From assembly GCA_036346375.1 (NCBI GenBank), contig JAYEVE010000073.1:744001-808000 (forward strand): a DNA stretch of 64,000 bases. The letters are read 5' to 3'. Below are positions 47,628 to 58,754 of this stretch, in pieces. Every line of letters starts with the position of its first letter. Position 1 is the first letter of the stretch. The notes under the pieces are model-generated. The model saw only the letters and a program-made list of their open reading frames with translations, did no database searches and had not been told where the DNA came from. Source of the DNA: Guadua angustifolia (taxonomy: Eukaryota > Streptophyta > Magnoliopsida > Poales > Poaceae). The position numbers and the translations under genes are program-made.

Positions 47628-48732
47628 ATAGCGTTGCGATGGATGAACCGCCCTGGTTGGGATTGTCCCGGTTGTTCTCTCTGCGATTGCACAGGAGGAG
47701 GTATGGCGACTGAAGCTTCGCGAGACTGAGGACAACGTGGCGATGATCGCAGCTAGGATGAGGTGAGGATGACGCAGCGAGACGACCAATCGAAGAGGCG
47801 ATTCATTGAACGAGCTCGGTCAAGCGCTGTCTCGCTCGGGGTCTTCCGTTCGGTCGCAAGCACAGGAAGAAGAAGAAGATGACAAATGGGGCCTGGGTCC
47901 AGTAGTTAGTGAGAGCAGGTGCCAAACAAACTGACCCCATCTCAGACGCTTCTAGACTCCGATTTTTATTGCTTTCAAATGGGAGTAGAAAATTTACAAA
48001 CTTTTTGACCATGGTCTTTGAATAGATTTTGACGCCTGGTAAAATTCTGAGGTAAAGATGAGTTACTGAAAAATTATAAATATTCTGACAACAGTGATTG
48101 CTTTAATTTCTTGTTTCAGATTTCGATTTTTTATTGAGATCAATTGAAGTCTATTATTTTTTAAATTTTGTTTTTAAAATTGATTTGATCTCAGAATGTT
48201 TCTGTAAAATTTTCAACTCAAAATATTTTTCCATTATTTTATATAAATTCTGACACTGAGATTTCCAGATTTTCAGAGTTTCTGTTTTTAAATTTTGAGA
48301 AGTCCTAAATGACAATATTAATTAATAATATTTTTACCAGAGGTGAATATTGCATTGAGGGTTTCATTATAAATTTGTCAGCTCCATTTGAGATTCCAAA
48401 ATATTTTATAAATTCTGACAATGTATTGTTTTGATTAAAAGTTATCTTTTCATTTTATCTTTTCATTTCTTTATGCATAAAATTTCAATTGCTGGCTAAA
48501 ATGATTAAATTGAATGATCAGGGTTCTCATGGCAAATTTTATAAATTTTTACTTTTTACATTTTTGCCTTTTCCTCTTTTTCATTCTTTATTTCCCTTTT
48601 GTTTGATTTTTATTGCAACACAAAAATCCAAGGAAATACAAATAAAGCAAACAATATTCAGAAATCCCAAAAATATTCACAATCAAATTTAAATGTTATA
48701 TTTTTACTGTTCTTAATTTTTGGGCTGTTACA

Positions 48733-50120
48733 GGCTTGCAAGGTTAAATCCTTAGAATGATCGAAGCAAGACTTCCACATACCCTGTGCCCATCGGGCCC
48801 ACCTTGGCACACTTGCCCCTTGCCACTTGTCCCAATCTAAATGAATACAACCCCAGTTGATTACCAAGCACCATGTGTCATCAACAATTCTACATGACAT
48901 CCATCGCCACAACAACTTAATCTCATCGTATGACCACACATGATACATAAGTTCATAACATTGTTCCATATTCCATTAGTCAAGATTTAACATTAATGAT
49001 TCAAGTACATGTGATGACGTGGCATGGCTAAGCATACTAATACGTTCTAACCATCCCATATTGATTTTAATATTAATCAACTATATTAAACCAATCTAGG
49101 TGACAATAAATCATGGCATACAAATGATAAGGTAGGGTATAGATCAAAGGTATATTAACTAAGTCCCAATTTAATTTGAAACCATTGTATACATGAAATT
49201 ATCCTGTAATAAGTAAAACAACATAGCGATTTTATAAACATGGGTTCAACATGATCAAAGCATAACTTACCTTATAAAAGCCCTTATTCTTGCTCTAGAC
49301 CTAGGTCTTGAGTTGATGGATCTTCCTTCCGCTGTATCGCACAATTCAACGTCTACGCGAATCGAGAGAGAAAAATAAATAAATACTAAAAAGAGAGCAA
49401 ATGAACTCTAAAAATAAAATAAAATCCACCATTAAATAGATCTTAATTTTATAAATTTTTAGAAATTTTAATCATCTCAATCGGAGTTCGTATGAGGGAG
49501 AATGGGCTCTTGGAAGATTCAAATATCATAAAAAAACTGAGAATTGGAAAATACCGAATTAACAAATTGTTTTTTTACTGAATATTTCCCTTTACTGCAT
49601 CATGCTAATGTCAGCATCGTTCCAATCAACCAGACGCTACCACGTAGCATCAGTCCATGGACATGGTCCATGGACTGATACCAATCCACGATGGACCCGG
49701 TGCATGGCACCTCGCACAACACACTCGACACGCGGCAGTCTCCGATTGGTTGCGGCACTACCCACCATACATACTCAATGGCTGACACATGGCAAGATCA
49801 AAGCCGTTTGTGCAAAATCTAACGGATGTGAACTAATCGATCTACAACACACCACACGGCTACACGGCGCATCTCCGACCGCTCTCATGGACGATCTGAC
49901 GGTTGGCAATAGAGAAGAAGAACGGCGAGGATCTGACCATGCCTATGGCGGTGACGCTCACCGAAGATGAAGACGAAGCCATGGTGATGGTGATACGGCG
50001 ATGAATCCGATTCATTTTTGCACAGATCTGGTAAGCTCCTCTCGACAAACATGAACACCTCCTTGGCTTCCTTCAAAGCGCAATGAACAATGATGAACGA
50101 TAGAAAACACAGCAACGGTG
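48733..50120 (-). repeat. LTR D1, segment 2
   Basis: Continues D1 after solo LTR C and is cut by element E at 50121. Aligns with D2 at 59995-60838 (CCCATCGGGCCCACC, GTGATGACGTGGCATGGCT, AATAGATCT...CAATCGGAGTTC). Includes a 31-base inverted repeat at 49649-49679. The frame at 49602-49970 is not supported. Confidence 0.8.
49649..49679. other. 14-base perfect inverted repeat with ATG centre
   Basis: ATCAGTCCATGGAC, ATG, then the exact complement. LTR F has a shorter version at 21138-21150 with changed stem bases. Confidence 0.85.
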
Positions 50121-50760
50121 TGTAATAGTGCGGAACCTCACTCCAAATTTCGGGCCTTCCATCGGGTGAGCTTGGGCCTGTCCGACTGGTATTTTTTTTA
50201 GGGGTGGCTGGCTCATTTGAGAGGGTAGGGTTAAGGGTTTTGGGTGGGAGGGGTTTTTCTGGAATTTCCCCTCCTCACCTCATCTCATTTCCTTGTGTAT
50301 GTGGCTGAGAAAAATCAGAGTGGGCAGATTTTTTCCCCAGAGCTTGCGCCTCCTCTCTGGCTTCACTGCTCCCCTGGCGACTTCCTCCCCAGGCGCACCT
50401 CTCCTCTGGCGCCTCCTCCCTCTACGGTCGGTCTCCTGGCGCCCAGCTCCTTTCCCCCGCCGGCGCCTCTCCTCCCTCCAGCCGCACCGCCCAGCTGGCT
50501 CCTCCCCTCCGGCGCCCCTCTGCTCCTTTCCCCTGCCGTGTAGCAGCGCCAAGCATCAGAGCAGCAGCAGCAGCAGCCGGTGCAGCAGCAATAGCCCGAG
50601 CAGTAGCCAGTAGCAGCAGCAGAAGAAGGGCAGTGGCGATTGCAGGCCGGCGGTGCCCCCTCCAGTCAGTTCCGGCGCCGCCTAGGCCTTTCTCCGGCGA
50701 CCTTCCCTCTCCTCCGGCCAGCATTCCCCACTTCCCTTCCTCCATGAGTAAAAATCTGAG

Positions 50761-52230
50761 GTAACAACCCTAGGGATTTTGGGGTTTAAATGGTGTGCAT
50801 GCCATGTGTTTGATGAATTGCTCACAAAGGGCATGTCTCTATATTAGCCCATGTTTGATGCTATGTGGGACATGAGGATACCATATACTTGTTTTCTATT
50901 TAATTTTGAGATTTGTTATTTCTTTGGGAGCTTCAAGTAACATGTAGATCTCCTGTAATGCGAGTTGTTCATTAGTAGCACTTAGGCGATGTGTTTTATC
51001 TTTGTCTCTGTGAGTAGGCTAGAAGCACAAAGTTTCTAATTGCATGTATGGTTTCTGAGTTCTTTTGTTGTTAAGATTGTATAGTGTGGGATTTTGTCCA
51101 AGGGTATGATAATTACTGCTGAAAGAATGATAGTATTTGAAATCCTAGAATAGTGAATGATGTGTTACTATTATTTTGTATGCTCATGTCTTGATTCCTC
51201 CAAATGGTCATGTGAAATCAGAAATATGGTCACTATACCTTAGCTAGTAAATTTAGTTATAAAGGAGAGCAAGTGCATCCCTAGAATGTTAGTAGGGTGT
51301 TAAATGTTTTGCTTGCGATAAGAGTATGAGAATTCTAATGGTTTGGTTATGTTTAATGGCATATCTAGAAATTGTTCTTAGCATGGTAATGAGGATGGAT
51401 GAATGTTAACAATGGGAAGGTAAGTTATTAAATTTCTATTATTGCAACGCCTTGTGAATTGTACAAATGAGTATGGTTATGTTGATGCAAAGGATAAAGT
51501 GATTAAATGAAAATGTGTGTGTTATATTCATGTTTGTGTTGTGCTTATAAACATGTCACTTGCATTTGCGCATTCATTACAGAAGAGGCGACCCATGTTG
51601 ATGTGGGCCTCTGTACTCACACGTAGTGAGTACAAAAGTCCTACCTCGTAGTCCCATCTACGGATGGGGGCGAGTCGAAGAAAGTAGGCCCGCCACAGGA
51701 TGGTTGGGATTGAGGTGCACACCGACGGGTGTGCACTCACTATCTTAGGTATACGCTATGACAATGTGCATTATGAGCATGCATGGTGCATTCATTTTAT
51801 GAGTCAGGAGAAAAAAAAGGAATGAGAACATAAAGGCATTGCATTGTGTGTTGCGTTTGGTAAATGTTAATTAATGAGAATGGAAATGACATGTTGAGTA
51901 TTGAGTCGTGGAATCATCCTGAAATGATTGTTGAGACATGAGTAAGGTTTATTTATGTTTCCGAGTTGGATGTGGTAAGTAGGGTTAGTTTCTGTTTCTT
52001 TAACTGGATGATTTCAATTAAGTATTGGTTATTTCAAAAGATGAAGTAGTTGTGCTCTTATGTTTGGTTGTATATGAATTCAATCCGTTTCTCTTAATTA
52101 CGGATATCAGTTAAAGAAACTTTTACTTTATGTCTTGAAGCATTTATATTCTAGTCGAATTTATTACTTTCCATACTTGATTGCACTTTGCTGAGTCTTG
52201 GACTCACGCTTGTTTGTTTTCTTGTTTTAG
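50761..52230 (+). other. Predicted intron in the 5' LTR of E
   Basis: Donor AATCTGAG|GTAACAAC and acceptor GTTTTCTTGTTTTAG|GTACTT, with GAGTC/TTG/GACTC then ACGCTTG 20-30 bases upstream of the AG. Same in the 3' LTR at 56793-58265. A good plant-type U-rich acceptor. Confidence 0.6.
51583..51760 (+). other. Conserved hairpin block in LTR E (5' copy)
   Basis: GTACTCAC/ACGTA/GTGAGTAC at 51613-51633 has the same loop as A's GTGTTCAC/ACGTA/GTGAACAC, with both sides of the stem changed. CCCATC...GATGGG near 51652-51667 and GTGCACACC/GACG/GGTGTGCAC at 51715-51736 also pair. Confidence 0.72.
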
Positions 52231-52720
52231 GTACTTGAAAGCTGGCTCGTCGGGTTAGGAGTAGTAACACGCACACGACTTCGGTCTCCAACAATTTAAT
52301 TAACAATTCGTTAAGTCTGGATGTAAATAATGTGGTTGTAATGTACTGTTCATCGTGGTGAAGTTTATTATTTTCTGTTGGGTGTGATTGATTAACTAAG
52401 GACCTGCTAGGATCATATCATCTTGTAAATGTTTCTGTCTCACGAGTGGATGTCCTACTTTCTAGAGAGGTCATGCGAAATTTTGTAAAATTCGGTGACT
52501 TAGTTTTAAGCCGGTTTTAGAGTTTAGTGGTTGTTGCGTGCGGTTCAGTATGGGTGTTAGGTTTTTATGTCTTCTTCGGTAAATCCTCAGTTCTATTGAT
52601 CTTTGTGGAGAATCATCGTGAGTTGGTAAACCTTTGGACCTGTGTGGGTCCGAGGGGTGTCGCTAGTGAATCAGGGTTTTAGTAGCATCCGTGGCGCGTA
52701 TGGGCTCCGGGGTGTTACAG

Positions 52721-52738
52721 TTGGTATCAGAGCGGGCT
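52721..52738 (+). other. Primer-binding site of element E
   Basis: TTGGTATCAGAGCGGGCT one base after the LTR end; initiator tRNA-Met type. Confidence 0.93.
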
Positions 52739-52780
52739 TCAGGTCCGTGGTGTCTGAATGTAGTAAGTAATTCTAGAATG

Positions 52781-52897
52781 AATTAAAATGTGGCCCTAGG
52801 GCAATAACCGTAAAACTTGATGTAGAATGACGAATTAAATTAAAATTTGACACACTCTGATGCACAGTAGGAAGGGATGGGATATCGTTGTATTGTG
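52781..52897 (+). other. Conserved post-primer-site block (E)
   Basis: TGTGGCCCTAGGGCAATAACC, described in two parts as TGTGGCCCTAGGGC and AATAACC, then AAAACTTGATGTAGAATGA and TTTGACACACTCTGATGCAC. Almost identical to B although the LTR leaders of B and E do not align. Confidence 0.75.
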
Positions 52898-55800
52898 TTA
52901 CAATGTTCTTTTGAGATTTATGCTATATTGATACTTGTTGGTATGTTATATGTTAGTCTTGTTAAGGCTATGGTATTATTTATGGCTATGTATTTGAAGT
53001 GATAGATTGATTAGTGGAGTCCGGTAGGACTCTTTGTGCCGAAGGGTTTAGCTTTGTTGTGTGGCTGTGGTTGTTGGTGCGGCAGTTTAAAGCCAGCACC
53101 GAAGGAGAGTTCTTGTGTTTCTGTTATGAGTCGGAGAGTTGTTGGAGTGCGTATGTGAATTTTGTCTTCCTTGGTCCTCTTGGATTTAAGTCAAAGAAGA
53201 GAGTTTTGTGTTGCACCTTTTTGGTTGCTTTGTGGGGAAAGTCATGGTTTCCTTCCGGTGTTGAACCTTCTTCCAGTTTAAAAGGAGTTATTGAGTTTTG
53301 TGAAATCTTAGGTCGTGCGACCTCAAGATTTGGGGCTTTAAAGGAAAAGTGTTATTTGATTGACCCGCTTTTTCCTCCCATGGATTTAGTTGCACAACTC
53401 CTTTCTTTCGTGGAATTTTGGAAGTTTAATGATGATTTGAGGATTTGTTGAATGACCAGGATTGAGTCCTGCCATTCTCTAACTCTTTTGAGAGATGAGC
53501 TACCTTGGAAGTTTCTGGTTGGGTTTTTTCTGGAAAGGAAAGTGCGGCGATCAGAGTATATTGTGGGTTGGTTGAAGATCTCCTATAGCAGATTAGTAGA
53601 ACGATTGTGTGATTAGGGTGGTTGACCCTAAATTTGATAGAGGGCAAGGATTACAGTGTTGGTTAGGGTGATCCACGGTTATAGTGGAGGATTGGTAATG
53701 GTGTGTGTGCGAAAGGCTAGTAGTGGTTATGATGTAGAAGAAATAACAAGTGGGCTGCGGAACTTGTTTAAATAACTTGATGGGGTTGCTTTGACTAGAG
53801 GTGTCCTCAGTGCTCGGAATGAGTTGATTAATGATAAGCTTCTTCAAGGTGACGATAAAATGACCTAGAGTGGAATTGGAGTTAAAATGCGAAGAATCAT
53901 TAGATGGAGTATGTGGGAGCTTGGTTTGCTGCTAGCAATGGATGGTCTTATAGCCATTTTAGATGATTTATATCTTGAGGAGACATTGTTTATTGAGGGA
54001 GACCTAAATGGTTTGATCTAGTGGTTGATCGTATTGCTAACAAATCGGAAGTATGGATGGCAGACGTTAAACCTACTGAAAATTTCTTTGAGAAGGGAAA
54101 ACTTGAATGTAGTTTATGAAGTGGACATTGATTTGGTAGGTTGATTATGGTTGAAGTTATAGCTCACTTTCCGTGATGAGTACCATGGGGAAGAATTGGT
54201 TAATGTTGGTGGTAATCTGTCCGAGGGTGATGTATTTAAGTGAAAGGTTGGATTTATGATTAAAATCTGTGGAATTGGAATTGTCAATGTAATTTGTTGG
54301 GTGTATGCCTTTGTTAAGGCGTTCTGTTGATATGCAATGGAGAATTTCTAGAATCGTTGCGTTTCGCCAAGTTGCGAAGTTAGTGGATGAATAAAGATGA
54401 GGAAGAAGGAATGCTAAATCATGAATTGATGTGATGGTAGTTTGTGGACTTACTAAATGAGGGAAATAGATAGAGGTAACGAAAAGTGTTGGAAGTTTTT
54501 GAGTGAAAAAAAGGGTATCAGTAGCTTGATTGGAGTTGGACTCAAATAAAAATATAAGAATGATTTTTATGAATATTCAAAAAGATGCAATCCTTAGTTG
54601 ATGTCGAGAGTGGTTTTCGGCTAGAAAATGAGGAAGGTTGGTGGTGGTGTGATAAACGTCTAGGGATGTGTTGTTTCCTATTCGTGTGTTTCTTTGATGT
54701 GAAATTGTACACCTTGGATCCCGAGGTGTTGGAAATGAATTTTGTAGTAAGGAGATTGGGGACCTAGGATTGGATTTCTTTCTCGAGGTGTCTTGTTTTT
54801 CTTTAATCGAGTGCTTTCTCGATGTGAAGTTTTTTCACCTTGGAGCTTAAGGTGATGGATTTGGTTTGAGTTGGTAAAGAGAATTTAGTTCTCTTTGGTT
54901 CTTTTGTGACTACTTTTGAAGGAAGATTTGTGTGAAGTTCTTCGTCTTAGTTGAGTTTTCCCCGGTGTACATTTTTTTTTGCTTTGACTTCAAGTTGAGG
55001 AAAGTGGTTAGTTTTGTTAAGCAAATTCAGATTTTCTTTGTTCTCTAGTGTGGGACAAGAAAATGCTTGGACGTGGGTTCTTGGTTGAGTGTAATAGAAG
55101 ATTATGCTCTTTGATTTATTTGTTGAGAGTGAATGGTTCTGTTACGACTCTTCCCTTTGAGTAATTGTCTCTATGCACGAGACATGTATGAAGAAGGCAG
55201 GGCGTGATTGTGTATTGTGATGTAATTGGGATTTATGCCTGATTGGGTGATTCATTTTGATAATAAGGAATGGCTTTGACCCTGTTGTTTCCAGAGCATC
55301 TGTTGAAGAGATAAGAGTTGTGTTTTGATTCCTGGAGGACTCCGGTGTTAAAAGGTTAGAAATAGTGATATGTTCGAAATTGGTTAGAAGCTTGTGGGAT
55401 TGAAAAGCCTAGTATGGCTCCGTGGTTTAAGCTAATCGACCCGTGGGATAGCTATGATATGGTGGGCTAACTCGTTCGATGATATGGCTTGATAATGGTT
55501 ATGTGGTTATAAAGGTTAATCATTTAGGAGAAATGTGAATCAAGGTATCCTTTGTTCTTAGGGGATTTGGGTTTAGAACCCCAACTGTTCAATCGGATAG
55601 AATTCAGTGATTCGGTGAAAAATTGGTTGGATGTTTAATAGAGTGATGTGACTCGTGTTATTCCTGTCATCACGAGTTGGTTGATCTGTGGTATGGAGTC
55701 TTAGAGAGGAGATTTAAGTTGGGCGAGTCCAAGTGAATAGAGAAATGGGAATTGAGTTTGGGAATTTGTATTATGATTTTCTGGGAAGAATCGTTGGTTG

Positions 55801-56150
55801 ATTGAAGGTTATATCCGGTGATGCCAAAGGAAATGTTTCTGAGTTATATCAGGTTATTCTTAAGACAGTGGTATGATGTGTTGTATATGGAAAGGTGGCA
55901 TATCAATTATTTTGATTGAATCCTTAAGTGAAGGTATTGAGAATGAAGGTGGAGAAAATTCTTATGAGAAGATACGCAATATGAGTTGAGTTAAACCATT
56001 TTTTGTTAATGGTTGCATTTGGGAATTTGGTTTATCGCTTGTTTCCGTTTGAAGTCTTCGTGAGGGTGTTGTGAGTTTGCCAAGAAATTCTGTGTCCCTT
56101 GTGGACTTTGGTTTTTGGTTGGTGTTCTCCGAATTCGGGGTCGAATTCCG
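52898..56150 (+). other. Non-coding internal region of element E
   Basis: G/T-rich with stops in all frames. The longest frame (53014-53451) is not preserved in A or B and has no retroelement motif. Parts are collinear with A, for example the CCCCGGTGTACATTTTTTT segment near 54960 and A near 9477. Confidence 0.7.
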
Positions 56151-56165
56151 TTAAGGGGGGGAGAA
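56151..56165 (+). other. Polypurine tract of element E
   Basis: TTAAGGGGGGGAGAA directly before the 3' LTR. Confidence 0.9.
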
Positions 56166-58754
56166 TGTAATAGTGCGGAACCTCACTCCAAATTTCGGGC
56201 CTTCCATCGGGTGAGCTTGGGCCTGTCCGACTGGTATTTTTTTTTAGGGGTGGCTGGCTCATTTGAGAGGGTAGGGTTAAGGGTTTTGGGTGGGAGGGTT
56301 TTTCTGGAATTTCCCCTCCTCACCTCATCTCATTTCCTTGTGTATGTGGCTGAGAAAAATCAGAGTGGGCAGATTTTTTCCCCAGATCTTGCGCCTCCTC
56401 TCTGCTTCTTTGCTCCTGGCGACTTCCTCCCCAAGCGCACCTCTCCTCTGGCGCCTCCTCCCTCTACGGTCGGTCTCCTGGCGCCCAGCTCCTTTCCCCT
56501 TGGCGCCTCTCCTCCTCACCAAGACCGCCCACCTGGCTCCTCCCCTCGGCGCCCTCTGCTCCTTCCCCTGTAGCGTGCGCCAAGCATCAGAGGAAGAAGA
56601 AGAAGAAGCCATGGTGCAGAAGAATAGCCCGAGCAAGATGCCAAGAGCAGAGAAGAAGAAGGCGATGGCGATTGCAGGCCGGCGGTGCCCCCTCCAGTCA
56701 GTTCCGGCGCCGCCTAGGCCTTTCTCCGGCGACCTTCCCTCTCCTCCGGCCAGCATTCCCCACTTCCCTTCCTCCATGAGTAAAAATCTGAGGTAACAAC
56801 CCTAGGGATTTTGGGGTTTAAATGGTGTGCATGCCATGTGTTTGATGAATTGCTCACAAAGGGCATGTCTCTATATTAGCCCATGTTTGATGCTATGTGG
56901 GACATGAGGATACCATATACTTGTTTTCTATTTAATTTTGAGATTTGTTCATTCTTTGGGAGCTTCAAGTAACATGTAGATCTCTGTAATCTGAGTTGTT
57001 CATTAGTAGCACTTAGGCGATGTGTTTTATCTTTGTCTCTGTGAGTAGGCTAGAAGCACAAAGTTTCTAATTGCATGTATGGTTTCTGAGTTCTTTTGTT
57101 GTTAAGATTGTATAGTGTGGGATTTTGTCCAAGGGTATGATAATTACTGCTGAAAGAATGATAGTATTTGAAATCCTAGAATAGTGAATGATGTGTTACT
57201 ATTATTTTGTATGCTCATGTCTTGATTCCTCCAAATGGTTATGTGAAATCAGAAATATGGTCACTATACCTTAGCTAGTAAATTTAGTTATAAAGGAGAG
57301 CAAGTGCATCCCCTAGAATGTTAGTAGGGTGTTAAATGTTTTGCTTGCGATAAGAGTATGAGAATTCTAATGGTTTGGTTATGTTTAATGGCATATCTAG
57401 AAATTGTTCTTAGCATGGTAATGAGGATGGATGAATGTTAACAATGGGAAGGTAAGTTATTAAATTTCTATTATTGCAACGCCTTGTGAATTGTACAAAT
57501 GAGTATGGTTATGTTGATGCAAAGGATAAAGTGATTAAATGAAAATGTGTGTGTTATATTCATGTTTGTGTTGTGCTTATAAACATGTCACTTGCATTTG
57601 CGCATTCATTACAGAAGAGGCGACCCATGTTGATGTGGGCCTCTGTACTCACACGTAGTGAGTACAAAAGTCCTACCTCGTAGTCCCATCTACGGATGGG
57701 GGCGAGTCAGTAAGAGTAGGCCCCGCCACGGGATGGTTGGGATTGAGGGTGCACACCGACGGGTGTGCACTCAGCTATACCGGTATACGCTATGACAATG
57801 TGCATTATGAGCATGCATTGTGCATTCATTTTATGAGTCAGGAGAAAAAAAAAGAATGAGAACATAAAGGCATTGCATTGTGTGTTGCGTTTGGTAAATG
57901 TTAATTAATGAGAATGGAAATGACATGTTGAGTATTGAGTCGTGGAATCATCCTGAAATGATTGTTGAGACCTGAGTAAGGTTTATTTATGTTTCCGAGT
58001 TGGATGTGGTAAGTAGGGTTAGTTTCTGTTTCTTTAACTGGATGATTTCAATTAAGTATTGGTTATTTCAAAAGATGAAGTAGTTGTGCTCTTATGTTTG
58101 GTTGTATATGAATTCAATCCGTTTCTCTTAATTACGGATATCAATTAAAGAAACTTTTACTTTATGTCTTGAAGCATTTATATTCTAGTCGAATTTATTA
58201 CTTTCCATACTTGATTGCACTTTCTTTGAGTCTTGGACTCACGCTTGTTTGTTTTCTTGTTTTAGGTACTGGAAAGCTGGCTCGTCGGGTTAGGAGTAGT
58301 AACACGCACACGACTTCGGTCTCCAACAATTTAATTAACAATTCGTTAAGTCTGGATGTAAATAATGTGGTTGTAATGTACTGTTCATCGTGGTGAAGTT
58401 TATTATTTTCTGTTGGGTGTGATTGATTAACTAAGGACCTGCTAGGATCATATCATACTGTAAATGTTTCTGTCTGCTGAGTGGATGTCCTACTTTCTAG
58501 AGAGGTCATGCCGAAATTTTGTAAAATTCGGTGACTTAGTTTTAAGCCGGTTTTAGAGTTTAGTGGTTGTTGCAGGCAGTTCGTATGGGTGTTAGGTTTT
58601 TATGTCTTCTTCGGTAAATCCTCAGTTCTATTGATCTTTGTGGAGAATCATCGTGAGTTGGTAAACCTTTGGACCTGTGTGGGTCCGAGGGGTGTCGCTA
58701 GTGAATCAGGGTTTTAGTAGCATCCGTGGCGCGTATGGGCTCCGGGGTGTTACA
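56166..58754 (+). repeat. 3' LTR of element E (2589 bp)
   Basis: Direct copy of 50121-52719, predicted intron 56793-58265, hairpin block 57614-57792 with GTACTCAC/ACGTA/GTGAGTAC at 57645-57665 and ATACCGGTAT at 57777-57786. Outside CHG-type sites the two copies are almost identical. Confidence 0.94.

Larger units (their letters stand above)
42883..48732 (-). mobile_element. Solo LTR C nested in D1
   Basis: TGAGACGACCCCCG...GGGCTGTTACA, flanked by a perfect 5-base duplication GGCTT (42878-42882, 48733-48737). At 5.85 kb (5.2 kb without the MITE) it is a very long LTR. Minus orientation: TATAAATT at 47620-47627, GC-rich leader about 46985-47620, acceptor hairpin at 43873-43888 with ATGTAG|GTGG. 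C2 (60839 onwards, plus strand) is a second copy; the last bases of the window match C near 45627. No protein genes. Frames such as 44437-44721 and 46942-47283 are chance openings. Confidence 0.9.
50121..52719 (+). repeat. 5' LTR of element E (2599 bp)
   Basis: Order: about 150 bases of upstream sequence, C/T-rich leader 50270-50760, donor CTGAG|GTAAC at 50761, intron-like stretch, hairpin block 51583-51760, acceptor 52230, conserved tail, TGTTACA. No TATA box before the leader. It contains (CAG)n at 50560-50577 where the 3' LTR has (AAG)n at 56591-56608. Confidence 0.94.
50121..58754 (+). mobile_element. LARD-like LTR retrotransposon E, complete
   Basis: LTRs 50121-52719 and 56166-58754 begin TGTAATAGTGCGG and end GGGGTGTTACA. 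A perfect CGGTG target duplication flanks it (50116-50120, 58755-58759). Primer site and polypurine tract are intact. The 3.4 kb interior lacks gag and pol motifs. The LTRs are identical over long runs, so insertion was recent. It sits in LTR D1, splitting it just upstream (minus sense: downstream) of that LTR's TATA region. GAATTCGGGGTCGAATTCC before the purine tract suggests a Tekay/Del helper. Confidence 0.95.

Noticed and set aside
53014..53451. 145-residue frame in the interior of element E
   Set aside because: No retroelement motif, and the aligned parts of A and B do not keep the frame.
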